A stretch of DNA of 64,000 nt from Jackrogersella multiformis (taxonomy: Eukaryota; Ascomycota; Sordariomycetes; Xylariales; Hypoxylaceae): assembly GCA_902806575.1 (NCBI GenBank), contig CADCXD010000005.1, positions 2,418,001 to 2,482,000 of the forward strand, in the 5' to 3' direction. Position numbers and translations under genes: made by a program. The notes below the pieces were generated by a model, which searched no databases, had not been told where the DNA came from, and saw nothing but the letters and a program-made list of their open reading frames with translations. This document shows positions 10,798 through 22,377 of the stretch, one piece after another (position 1 is the stretch's first letter; every line of letters starts with the position of its first letter).

Positions 10798-13700
10798 GGT
10801 GACGTCGAGTTAAATGGGATGGTAGATCAAGTAGATACGTTGAAAGTGATGTACGTCAAGGCAATAAGTTTCTTGGTACGGATCCCAGCCGAAGATAAAT
10901 AAATCTCTCTCGAAAGAACGAACGAGTTCAGTTGAAGAGAAATGAGAGGCGAGGGTCAGTTGGCTGACCAAAAATTAGTGCTTGAGAGTTGAAATCAAGT
11001 TGAAATCAAGTTGTAATGAACCAAGTGATATTAGTTTATCACGAAATGGGAAACGACAACGCAGATGCACCTTCTCTCGAAATTATTAGAGAACGAAAGA
11101 TGCAGGCCCGTTGCTGTATGGTAGTGTGATTCTGTAAGTGGTCACAGAGCACACGTCCAGTAATAGATTAGAATGCCTTCAAGATTCCTTGAGAAAAGAA
11201 ATAAAACCCAAATCTTTTCAAAGGAAAGAGAAGACCCTGAAGGAAAATGAAGAATGAATCTTTTTTTTTCTTTTCAGGGGGAAAGGGATGAGGATATGCC
11301 GTGTGTTTGAGGTTTGGTATGGCAAAAGGGATTGTGGGGGAGAAGAGAGAATGGATCAGATGAAAAAAATTCAGAAGTTTTGAAGTTGTGTCGAAAATCG
11401 AGAACGCGTTAGCGTCCGGTCCGTGACTAAGGAACCTTACCTAGGTACTCAGGTAGTATAATGCCTAGACTGGACTAGACTGAGTAGGAGCGATACCTAT
11501 GTACGAGTAAAGTTGACCAATTGGAATTAGCTGATGGGTTGCTCGGGGCGTTTTATCGATATCGATATACCGGAGTGGGATAATTCCAAGGTTATTAGTA
11601 GAGGTATATTCAATTACCTACGGCATCGATCGTATCATGGATAGTGGGATGCCTAGGAGGTAGGTACTAACGTTGTCCAGTAACCTTTCCACTGTACCTA
11701 CCGTAACACTAGGAGGTACCTAGTGGATGCATTTGCCCCAACTCTACATGGATGTTTTGGCAGCCACACACTTCGTAGGTAGGTACCTAGGTAAGTGCTT
11801 ACCGGTAAGGCATCTATCTATATGGTGGATGTATCCCTTCCATCCTACTTAGGTAGGTAGGTACTGCAGGTAAGTAAGGTACCTGTTTGGGCAACTGCGA
11901 CAATTCCAAGGTTTCCTTTTTGTCTCTTTCCTGTGAGGAAGGCTCTTGCAATTTCTGGAGCAAATTGAGAATTGATAGTTACAGATAGAGCCCTACTACC
12001 TTAGGTAGGTCTAATGTTGGGTGTCTCTCTATCTACTTAGGTACCTCCTACCTGGGTAGGTAGGTACAATAGGCTATAACACTATAACACTTTAACGTGG
12101 GTGTGCTGGAGGTATTAAAATTTTAAGACTATACCTTAGGTATAACCTCTTGTTATTAAAAATGTTCATATTGTTCATAATAAAGTAATCTCGCTTAGGT
12201 ACCTACACCTACCTATGTATGTATTCTAGAAGCTCTAGGGCTGTTATAACAGGTACTATATACTATATACCTAAGTACCTAGATGTATGCTAGGTATGTA
12301 CCTACCTATCCATAGAAGGATCTCGAGATAATTTAGAATATTCTATGATGGATGCATACCTGGACGGTGGCAACATTTAACGTCGTTGGAGTTTGTATTC
12401 AAATATCGGTATGGTCCGACAAGAGACGCTGCCCACACTTGTAAAAGATTGAATTTTCCAATGCTGCTTTCGACTGCCCAACCTTCTCAGCCTGGTTAGC
12501 AAACGTAGCAAAATACAGGTTGTCATATTTAGGTAATCCAATGATGCGTGCCTGATCTAGCGCCACCGAAGGCTCGGGACTACATTTCAGTATTTGATAG
12601 GCTTAATAAGAAGAGAGAACCTTGGAACCCCTTGGATAGCCCCATACTACATTATTCCATTTTGTGAAGATTTCCTCAAAAAGGCTGCCGTAGACACGAA
12701 CTAAGAGTTGATGGGTCGTCGGCTCTGCCGTTGAATGACTAGATGAGTATATGAAAATGCAATTATCCAGTGGTTAACCCCCCTACCCCCCGAGAAAGCT
12801 GGAACCGCTGGTGGAATGTGTGGGTGGGTGGGGTAGGTCGGTAGGAGAAAACCCTTCCTTGGTTCCTTTCTTAGATCTAAACTTTAATGATAGGGCTCGT
12901 ACTTTAGCTTTATAACCGTTCTTTAGCTATTACCTAGGTACCTAGGTAGTTTAGTGGTAGGTAGACAAAACAAGGCAAGACCACGCAAGACCACGCAAAA
13001 GTACCTAGGGCTGTTAGGGGTAAAGTAGCCAAAGTAGGGGAAGGCGAATGCAACTCTCTTACTGCAACAAGGCTTACGCCCTTCCAATAGGAATCCTGCC
13101 TGTGTGGTGAAAAGGTGTAGCATCATGCAGAAGTCTCACCGCCCAAAAAAAAAAAAAAACGCAACCCTTGAAATACATCAGAATACACCGCCTGATGAGT
13201 TACTTAAGCTTGGCTACCGCGAATGGCGGGAGTAGGACTTATGTTTAAAATGCCTACCCAAAGTAGAATAAAAATAGAATAAAACATCGTCAGTCGTATA
13301 CCTATAATAGGCAACTATGTCTAGGCAAATCAGTTATAATTTGGCTCGAGTTGGTGGGTAATGTAACTTTATCCTATGAGTACCTAGGTACCTAACTAAT
13401 GGTAGGTACTTAAACATCCCGGATGAGAATTTTATTGACACCTACCCTTAGGTACGGTATACCTAGCTGCCTAGGTAGGTGTTATGGTAAGTATAAGGCT
13501 AGCGGATTTCCTCTTCTCCAAGGTTAAGCGGCCCTATTAAGACCGAGGGGTGAGGGTTGAGTCTTTACTTACCTACGTACCTAGCCGGCTACCCAATGTC
13601 CTTGATCAGGTACCTAGGTAGTTAGTTGATCAAGACTTGGTGTACCTCCATGAACTACCTAGGTATACTAATAGCATTATTCGTCTCATCCGTCCTATAA

Positions 13701-13947
13701 TCTCTTACTCCTCCCGACCACTTGTACTTATTTTCTAAGATTGGCCCATAGCGGCCGGCGGGTTGGATTAGATCTTTCGTCACATGTGTAATCATAGGAA
13801 GGATAGGTTAGACAGTTGTAGTTCATGGCATATTCGATATGCCGGCCTGCGACTTGATTATTAGGCTGTTATATGGTTTTTTTTCTTTCACCCAGCCCAT
13901 GACCCTAATGTTACACTTGCGGCCGCCAGCTACAAGGAATAACTCCT
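10798..13947. other. Long intergenic region, no supported gene
   Basis: About 3.1 kb lies between the ded1 promoter and the pre1 3' end. The first several hundred bases are purine-rich and probably contain the ded1 promoter and 5' UTR. From about 11430 onward the DNA is AT-rich and crowded with TACCTAGG/AGGTACCT motif clusters (for example 11640-11880, 12010-12065 and 13380-13680). No frame has coding character. Confidence 0.6.
13145..13159. repeat. Homopolymer A tract
   Basis: An uninterrupted run of about 15 A residues lies in intergenic DNA. Confidence 0.9.
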
Positions 13948-14661
13948 TTACGCGCACTTGACAATCTTGTCATCGTTGAATTCGATGTCTCGGATTCCAT
14001 CCTTAGTGACCGCCTTAACCGTCATGCCCTTGAAATCAATAGGTAAACGTCGCTTCAGCTCGTCCGTGCACATCTCCAACACCTTGAGGCCCTGAACAAA
14101 CGTCATGTCTGGGTGATGGTGCTTGTCCAGAATCGAGAGGCAGTAATATTGCGCGTAGCCGTGGGCGGCGTAGGGCACCGATGCCAGAGCTGCTAGGTAG
14201 TCCAGCCAGAACAAGCTGGGCTTGTGGGTGATGGGGTCGACACCTCCTAAGAGTAGGTTGACGTTGTACGGCTTTCTCGATCTTAAGCTCGACGCAAGCT
14301 CACCGCGAACATAATGCGCCAGGGCCGTAGGCGATAGGTCGGTCTCGTTCCGCATCGAGTAGAGCTGGGCGTTCGCTTGGATGTACTCAGAGAATTGAAC
14401 TGGCAATAGTTAGCTTTCAGCGGCTCAGCCGTTCGACGAACTAGCATACTTGTGTCGCCAGCTTCCCCCGAGAATGCAACCAGCGTATGCTTGTTTAGGC
14501 TTCTGGTCTTGTCGTCGGAGGCCTTAAGGATGGTAGCTCCTCGCATCGCAGCTTTAGAGGCTGCGATTAAGGTGAAGTCCTTGCCAGTGATTCCTAACAA
14601 CACCTCCCTGTTTGGCTAATGTTAGTCTAAATATATTCGCAAAGCATTGGTAAACGTACAT
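13948..14661 (-). CDS. pre1: 20S proteasome subunit beta4 (Pre1/PSMB2 type)
   Basis: This is a non-catalytic beta subunit of the 20S proteasome core. The exons are 14661-14660, 14607-14450 and 14399-13948, giving 203 residues, the usual size. The first coding exon supplies only AT; the G of the start codon comes from exon 2, so a 52-nt intron (donor GTACGT, branch CTAAC, acceptor CAG) splits the ATG. Splicing gives MEVLLGITGKDF, the conserved beta4 N-terminus, which no unspliced ATG can produce. The second intron (50 nt) joins GDT to IQFSEYIQ. Family signatures are ATILKASDDKTRSL, YSMRNETDLSPTA, NLLLGGVD and YCLSILDKHHHPDMT. The catalytic Thr1 of active beta subunits is absent, as expected for beta4. 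The gene is divergent from rrp9 across about 460 bp. Confidence 0.94.
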
Positions 14662-15122
14662 CTTGAAAATTATGGATAGACAGTAATGATCTCTTAAACG
14701 TGTTGTAGAAGGACGTTTCGGGAGCTATCGTTCCCCGAATTGTTGTAAGTAAAAGTGTGTACTATGTATGTAGTAGACGTGGTAGACGCGCAAGGTAGCT
14801 ACAGCCTAGTGGGCAGTCCTGCCTTCCATCCTAGAAGCTCCAGATTCCAAGGTTGGCCCGGGGTTCAAAGTCGGACGTCGGAAGCACAAGCCACAGTTTC
14901 TTCAGCCGCGCCCCACCTTAACCATGGAAAGCAGTGATAGCTAGCGGCGTTTTCTTGGCACCGATATGGACCCCTGTTAGTGTCCCGCAGATTGTGAACT
15001 TTTTTTTTTCTTCCTTAGCAATTGTCGACAGTCTTTTTCTCTATAGCATGGAAATTTTGTAAGGGCGCACGACGGTCAATACACAATCCCATTGATCGCT
15101 CGAAATCACATTCTAGACCATT
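14662..15122. promoter_or_regulatory. Shared divergent promoter region of pre1 and rrp9
   Basis: This 461-bp gap separates two divergent housekeeping genes and must carry both promoters and 5' UTRs. A poly-T tract lies at about 15001-15012, about 110 bp before the rrp9 ATG, a common feature of fungal core promoters. I could not identify a reliable RPN4/PACE-like box by eye. Confidence 0.5.
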
Positions 15123-16892
15123 ATGTCTTCCTTCTTCACAGTTCCCGGCGTCCAAAAAAAACGAAAGCGAGCACCTCCTACTGACGGGCCCAAAAAACGG
15201 CTTGCGACCTCTAAATCTTTGAAGGCGCCATCGAAACCTGCACCTACGCTCCAAAAGCGAGTCGAGCGAGATGATTCCATATCAGGCAGCGAATCCGAAA
15301 GTGACGCTGGCATCGGTGAACCTGAAGCTCCCGAATCTGACTCGGAATCGAATAACGAAGGAGAAACCGCAGCAGAGAAGAGGTTAAGGCTTGCGGAAAG
15401 GTATCTCGAAAACGTCCGACAAGAAGTCGACGAGGTTGGCTTCGATGCCGAAGAAATCGACCGCGATATAATAGCGCAGCGTCTACAAGAAGATGTTGCC
15501 GAAGTCAAGGGGAAGGTCTATCGAACAATTGCCTCGGAGCTTGCTGTCGCCCAAGCGTCCCATACGCTCTTCCGTTGTAATACACTCTCGACTACCTCCG
15601 TTGCTATATGCGCACCATATGCATATACCGTCACGAAAGATCGATGCCTAGTCAAATGGAAGTTACAAGACTTACCAGCCAACCAGTTCCCCCAAACTAC
15701 CAGGAAGAAGCCAAAGAAAGCCCCCGCCCCTCCGCGTCGCCAACCAACAAAAGTCGCAATGCTGAAGGGAAACCAGAAGAAGGGAAAGGACAAGGGCTAC
15801 CAAGGGCATGTGGCAGACATATTATGCGTGGCAGCCTCGCAAGACGGCAAGTTTGTTGTCACGGGCGGCGCGGATAAGCGCCTCATCATCTACGACGCCA
15901 AATCCTTAAAACCGCTGCGTGTCTTCATGCACCACCGCGATGCCGTAACTGGCTTGGCGTTCCGCCGAGGCACGAACCAACTCTACTCGGCCTCCAAGGA
16001 CCGCACCGTAAAGGTATGGAGCTTGGACGAGCTGGCATATGTCGAAACTCTCTTTGGCCACCAGGACGAGGTGGTCGACATCGACGCGCTGGCACAAGAA
16101 CGGTGCGTGAGCGTAGGTGCTCGTGATCGGACCGCCCGGTTATGGAAAGTTGTCGAAGAAACACAATTAGTTTTCCGCGGAGGGTCGATCGACAAGAAGC
16201 AGAAGCCAGGCATCGACCCGCGATCTCTAGCCCACGAGGGCAGCATGGATCGCGTTGCGATGATCGACGACGACCTATTCGTCACGGGAAGCGACAATGG
16301 TTCGCTAGCTCTGTGGAGCATACAAAAGAAGAAGCCCCTTTTCATCTTGGCACAGGCACACGGACTCGAGACACCATTACTTCCGTCAGAAGCATCCGCC
16401 GAAAAGTTCCCTACTCCTAAAGCTGTGCCACCTCCGCAGCCTAGGTGGATTACCGCCCTCCGGACGTTACCTTACTCCGATCTTATCCTGAGCGGCAGTT
16501 GGGACGGACACATCCGGGTCTGGAGATTAAGCGACGATAAGAAAAAGATCGAGCCCGTAGGAATCCTAGGGAACCCGTCATCTGGCCTTGACTCTGTACC
16601 TAATGGCACGTCTATGGACGACTCCGACGACGAAGGCGCAGCCAATGGAGTAAACGGGACCGGCCCGCCCCCCTGGCTGGTCAAGGGCGTGGTCAACGAC
16701 ATCGCCTTATTCGAGCGAGGGGACCGCGGCAAGGATGGCCTATGCGTTGTAGCCGGGGTTGGAAAGGACCACCGACTAGGCAAGTGGAAGAAGATCAAGG
16801 GAGGCAAAAACGGCGCTGTTATATTCGAGGTACCTAGGGCGAAGAAGGCATTAGGAAAAGAGGCCACAGATGGGGGTATGGGGGTAAACTGA
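15123..16892 (+). CDS. rrp9: U3 small nucleolar RNP protein Rrp9 (U3-55K, WD40)
   Basis: This nucleolar WD40 protein binds the box B/C motif of U3 snoRNA in the SSU processome for 18S rRNA maturation. It is an intron-less 589-residue frame. The N-terminus is basic (KKRKRAPPTDGPKKR, probable NLS) followed by an acidic Ser/Asp/Glu stretch. Residues from about 84 contain the family helix (EKRLRLAERYLENVRQ) and AEVKGKVYRTIAS, diagnostic of Rrp9/U3-55K. WD repeats follow from about residue 140, with clear units around GHVADILCVAASQDGKFVVTG (split: GHVADILC and DGKFVVTGG), HRDAVTGLAFRRG, GHQDEVVDIDAL, DDLFVTGSDNGSLALW and DLILSGSWDGHIRVW. An Asp/Glu-rich linker interrupts the last blades. The start is the first ATG after the short pyrimidine-containing leader. 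The gene is convergent with the ATPase gene downstream. Confidence 0.93.
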   Translation: MSSFFTVPGVQKKRKRAPPTDGPKKRLATSKSLKAPSKPAPTLQKRVERDDSISGSESESDAGIGEPEAPESDSESNNEGETAAEKRLRLAERYLENVRQEVDEVGFDAEEIDRDIIAQRLQEDVAEVKGKVYRTIASELAVAQASHTLFRCNTLSTTSVAICAPYAYTVTKDRCLVKWKLQDLPANQFPQTTRKKPKKAPAPPRRQPTKVAMLKGNQKKGKDKGYQGHVADILCVAASQDGKFVVTGGADKRLIIYDAKSLKPLRVFMHHRDAVTGLAFRRGTNQLYSASKDRTVKVWSLDELAYVETLFGHQDEVVDIDALAQERCVSVGARDRTARLWKVVEETQLVFRGGSIDKKQKPGIDPRSLAHEGSMDRVAMIDDDLFVTGSDNGSLALWSIQKKKPLFILAQAHGLETPLLPSEASAEKFPTPKAVPPPQPRWITALRTLPYSDLILSGSWDGHIRVWRLSDDKKKIEPVGILGNPSSGLDSVPNGTSMDDSDDEGAANGVNGTGPPPWLVKGVVNDIALFERGDRGKDGLCVVAGVGKDHRLGKWKKIKGGKNGAVIFEVPRAKKALGKEATDGGMGVN

Positions 16893-17426
16893 AAAGCACG
16901 GGAGGTACAATCAGATCCCACTCTGGAATAGATACCCATTTTGACGCATTACCTTGATCCGTGCCAACTCGTGTAGTAAATGCCTTAGGTGATTCTTCTG
17001 CTCACTATGTAATAGTTAAAAAAAGTAGCTAGACCTAGCTACTGCTTATTACTGTCACAAAGCAGGTTGTTCTATTATGAAGACCAGTCAGAATTCATCA
17101 ATATGATGATATGCGGCCATTTTTGGTATAGTTCTTTCACCCTCATGTACGACGGTACGATTATCTATTAGCTAAGAAGTTCAAGATAGAAACGCGTCAT
17201 GAGCATATGTTGCAAGTACACTGGTAGTTATTGGTCGATATATCAAATCTAGGTGGACGATGGTCCGATACACGACATCCTAACCTAGCAAAACTCCCTT
17301 AGATGGACTAATATTTACAATAAGAATTACCTATAAACCCTTTCCGGCTGTTTCTATACTCCAACCAGCGCCAGCCCATTTTCATACGTTCAAACTTTCA
17401 GGTCGTGACGAGACGTTATATTCAGG
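16893..17426. other. Convergent 3' flank between rrp9 and ypk9
   Basis: This 534-bp gap holds the 3' ends of two convergent genes. It is AT-rich without coding signal, so it probably contains both polyadenylation regions. Confidence 0.55.
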
Positions 17427-20400
17427 TCAAGCATTCATCCGCTCGAGTATAATCTTATACTCCTTCCGCTTCTTCGGCTCCTTGGTAAGAGCTAGCTTCG
17501 CCAGGCCGAATCCACGAGCAACTCTCTGGAAGAGATAGTTCTCGCCGATCCACGCGACGGTTAGATATACCACGCCGAGAACTAACAGTGTGACCTTGAA
17601 GGACGAGCTGATGTTGGTCAACTGCATGATCTTCTTGATCCGGTGGGTCGGCGAGAAGGCCATATACGCGGTCAGGGCTAATGCTGCAAGGATGGTGGTC
17701 ATGAACGGCCCTATGTAAATGGTCAGTATTGTCGCTAGATGTAGGATACCCATAGTTGATAGAGCTTACAGTTTTGGTTCATGGGTTGTCGGAATGGTCG
17801 GCCAGCGCTCATGACCACTCCTATCAAGACATATTCGAAACATGACACAAGGAACAAGGCCGTATTCTCCGAGTTCTTAACATTCGACTTCTCTGGGTTG
17901 ACGTGAGGCGGTATATACCTGCAATAATCGCGTCAGAAAGCTGGATGAAACGGAACATACACGAGGATAGAACTTACCATTTTTGCTCCCGCACAATGAG
18001 CCACGCAGCAGTCTGTATGGATATGCAGATAATAATCTGACCTAACAAGGGCGTGAGGACCTTTCTCGAGACGAGATTTGCCGTCGGTCGTTTCTTGCTT
18101 AGGACTGGGAATGGCCCGGACCAGCCCACTATCACATGAATTAGTTATGTCATCTTATACGACGTCCTGTTTTACTCACTGAAAATGGCTATTGGTAATA
18201 TAAGGAGGACATCGATGAAAAGGAACTAAAGAGTCTTCATTAGCTACAGAACAACGCAAGACAGTCGTGTATTCTTACCTGGAAATCTCCTAGGTTCGAA
18301 GCTGAAGCATAGAGGAAGCTGACAGAGGTGAACTGGATGGCAGAGTAAAGACTCATGTACTTGAAGCAACTGAAACTAGTAACCAAAGCGGCCCGCCCCT
18401 CCCTAGACACAGGGTTAGCGACATGATTGTACACTCAATCCATACTGTTCCCGGGTAAATCTTACCGAATCACGTCGGGTACACATCGAATATCAAATAC
18501 TCTGGACGTGAACGGGGCTGCCACGGATGCTTCTGCCTCGGAGAGTGATATCCCGACGTCTGCGGCTTTGAGAGCACCGCAGTCGTTCGCTCCGTCTCCG
18601 CAGAATCCGCAGCAGTAGTCTATGCTCTGAAGCTTCTCCACGAGCTCGTGTTTCTCATCCGGAGACATGCGTGCAAATACCTTACCTCGGACGAGCATCT
18701 GATACTTCGTTAGCTCTTTCACATTGTAGGCGGCTGACAAGTGCGCTTTAACGTAGCCAGGAACGTTATGTGTACAACACACCAGGAATAGAAAACTGCA
18801 CTCACCCTCTGCATGACCTCGGTCGGAGCAAAGTCAACTATCCATCGGAAGACGTCTCCGCTTATTGCAAGAGAATAGTTCCTGAGATTTACTATGTCAT
18901 GTGGCAATGAAGCATCGCGATCTACAGGTACGGGAAGTGGCTAGAATCATATTAATCAGCTTAACTATATCAGTAAGTTGCTTATAAGGAACTTACTAGT
19001 AGAGTTCGATAATCCAATTGGTATGCCGTGTCGTCTATGCTTTCCCATTGCAAACGGGCATTAGGGTCACGAGAGTTCCCTGTGATCTTCACGTTAGCAG
19101 TTGATAACCTCCCATGATAGGCTTTTGTGCAAGAGGAGGAGAGAGATGCCGCTACATTGATCGCCCCTTGGGCTAGTTCGTGAACGAGATAACTTCATCT
19201 TGGCGACTCACCTTCGGCAAAATGGGGCACAAAACAGTGCGTGTTCTTCTCAATGAGACCACAGTTTCTGGCCACGCTGATGGCTGTCAATATGTTATCA
19301 CCTGTAACCATGATGGAACCGATGTTTGATTGGGTGAGCTCCTTAAGTACTGCGGCAGTTGTTGGCTTCAACTTGTTTTCGAAAATAATAAAACCTAAAA
19401 AGTCAAGGTCCTTCTCGACTTCGTCACGCTTCATCTTCTGGGATTTTACCCATGATAGTTTTTTTATGTACCTGGTAGCACAGGCAATGACACGGTATCC
19501 TTTGTGGGTGTAATAGGATAGGAGTTCGTCGTAGTCATCCGGAACTATCGAAATTAGCATGGCTAGAAGAATGAACTATGCAGGGTGACTTACAGCTCTC
19601 AGGCCGACATATATCTCGCATGCATTCAGGTGCACCCTTGACATAAACGCTTCCACTTTGCTGACCAAAAGCCCTCACGATTACACTAGCTCTCCGTAGT
19701 TGAGAGACGAACTCGAATGACCTGAGTATCCCAAGTTCGATTGGTGTCTGAAACCATGTTAGCCAAGAATGACGATCATTTCAGTTGTTAAACTTACATG
19801 TTGCCCCTGCGTGACCCCGTATTCATCCGTGTCATATAAACGTGATGGAGGAGGACGGGCGACTGAAGGAGAGAGACCTCGTTCGTCATCATCCTGATCA
19901 GTACTACCTTGGCTTCCCTCTTCAAACGTCCAGCCAGTAAACTCAAACATCTTGACGTCTAGGGGATCTCCAACAAGCTCGCCGTCGACGGAGCGAAGGG
20001 AATGGCAAGTAGCCATTGCAAACAATGCAGCACGGTTTTTATCGTATTTATCGCCAGGACCAGCATCCAAACTCGACTGAGGGACCAAATCTGAAGCCTT
20101 CGAGACAACATCATTAAATCGGTTTGCTGATCCAGATACTAGCCGCACACCGAGAATATCCAAGCCATCTTCCGTGAGAGTACCGGTCTTATCAAAGCAC
20201 ATGATATCCAACTTTCCACCCACATTGACCCTCTGCGGGCTGATGCAGAATATTTGTTTCTTCTTAAGACGGCTCAAAGCGAAATTTGTCCCTATTGTAA
20301 GTGTAGCTGGAAGGGCTGGTGGGACGACAATAGTGATCAGATCCAGGGCTCTAACAATTATCAAGTGCCAGGATAGTCCCAGGCGAATAAAGTTGACAAA

Positions 20401-22377
20401 AGATACCACGAAGCCAAGTAGTGCGACACACCCCATGACAGATATGTATCGAAAAGAGTCACGGTAGAATTTGAATCCAGACGGCTTGGGGAAGAGCATC
20501 GAACGGACGAGAGAACCCTTGGTCGTATTGAAACCAGTTCTCACAACCATAGCGAGTGCTACGGCTTCATCGTCTCGATTATCCTGTGGCCGCCTCGCCC
20601 GAATTATTTTCGTTCCACAGAATAGAAAATGGCGAGCAACGTCGGAAGAGACTGTGGAGGCGGCAAGATTCATTATATCAAGAGTCTCATCCGTGGCGGG
20701 AATTTTAGAGACCGGCACGGATTCGCCCGTAAGCATACTCTCATTGACAATGCAGTCTCCGCTCAAGAGCAAACTATCGGCAGGGAACTGTGTGAGGCTA
20801 GGATCACTGACTTCATACACGTCACCTGGAACTAGATCGCTCGACGAGACGTGGGCCCCTTAAAATAGTCAGCAATATGCTTACCAGCCAAAATAGGGAT
20901 ATACTTACAAAAGCCATTGCGAAGGACTCGCACATCACATTCAAAGCGAGAGATGTCGCGGAGACGCCGCAGTGTCTACACTGGATTAGTAAAGATGGAC
21001 ACAACGTGTCGAGATAAGACAATACTAACAGCGCGTGTTTCTACCAGGGTTGCTATTATGCTACCTGCTGACATGACGAAGATACAGATAGCATAGTAAT
21101 AGTATTCGTCCAATGACCAGAGAATCAAGCTCGCAATCTGAAAGACATAGAAGGGGTGAAAGACCTAGGGATAACGTTAGCCATGTGATAACGATTCGTC
21201 GACAACCAACATACTTCATCTATAAGCAGCTGCGGAATGGATTTCTGCTCAATATCAATAATATTTGCTGCAAAGACACGTTCTCTATGGTCTTTCTCCT
21301 CGCCGTCGATACCAGAACGAAGTGCTCGCACCCGTCGCCACGAAGGATCCTTCCATCCACTGGAGATGATGAATTTGCCCTTCAATGGATGGTAGAAGAA
21401 ACGCACGTATCGGTAATTGAGAACTCGAAGTTCTGGCAGTAACGGATCGGCATCATCTTCTAGTAATTGGGCAAATATTTTTTCCGGTGCTCCAAATACA
21501 CTGGAAAGGGGTCGGTTATAGGGTTGAGTGTGGACCTTCAGAATAGCCATTTCACCCCATTGATTCTATGATATAGTCAGCACAGAGAACCAAGTCAGAG
21601 AATATATAGGTTTCCGAGGCAACTGACCTCAAGTACTACCCACTGGCAATCTTGAAGCGGGCATGGCTCGCCAATCAACTTGACTTGCCACCGCGGAAGC
21701 CATCGCAAAAGAAGATATGCTAGCCCCAATGTCAAGACGCAAATAATAAGATAGGCAGTGTAGCCAGGTCGGCTTGTACGAAAGCCGGCTATCACGATGG
21801 TGAGATCCTCGTTGACCATGAGTAGTTTCTGGCTGATTCGACCGTGACCAAGACCGCTAGCATCCGTAACGCCGCTGTCTGTTCGTAGAAGTCTAGCATG
21901 GACGGAACTTCTTGACTGTGTTGAAGATCTCCTGTGTAGAGCATAGTCTTCGAACGAATTGCTATTCTCAAGTTCAACTTCGGAGCCCCTTTCCTCCTCT
22001 TCCTCGTCGAAGTCGAATGGAGTCTCGTCTATGTCAACAGTAACAGCCCCATCTTCGCCAAATATAACCCTGGGCTCTGGTTCATTCTCCTCTTCATTGT
22101 AGTACGCGAAGCTCGCCGTCGAGTCTGCACGTTGGCGGCGATGGGAGAAAGCGGAAACACTTGTAGGTAGACTCTCCGCCATAGGGCCAGAGAATTGCTG
22201 CGAAATAACATGAGTTTAGAATAAACGAACCCTAGTTGAGCTAAAGAGCTAGCCTACCTCGTCTTGTGCCATCTCAACATCTTCAAAGACACTCGAGTTG
22301 CTCTGGTTGGAGCTCATCCGGTACATGGCTACAGGGCCACTGCGCTTGGGTCGCGCTTCATCATCATGGCTGTCCAT
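17427..22377 (-). CDS. ypk9: P5B-type ATPase, Ypk9/ATP13A2-like (vacuolar cation/polyamine transporter)
   Basis: This P-type ATPase belongs to subfamily P5B, whose members act in vacuolar/lysosomal membranes in metal tolerance and polyamine export. By eye there are 16 exons: 22377-22258, 22197-21628, 21565-21215, 21164-21030, 20975-20909, 20858-19798, 19747-19594, 19562-19212, 19172-18997, 18940-18806, 18698-18466, 18402-18279, 18225-18180, 18128-17978, 17918-17770 and 17710-17427. They sum to 1368 residues in one frame. The N-terminus is acidic and Ser-rich, followed by a P5B N-domain with a hydrophobic hairpin. The actuator loop is SMLTGESVPV, the M4 signature is PPALPA at about 594-599 (PPALP defines P5B), the phosphorylation site is DKTGTLTED with Asp637, and the hinge is GDGANDC. 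Six or more C-terminal transmembrane helices follow. All catalytic motifs are intact. The start ATG has a strong GCCATGG context. Individual short exons could be off by a few bases. Confidence 0.92.
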
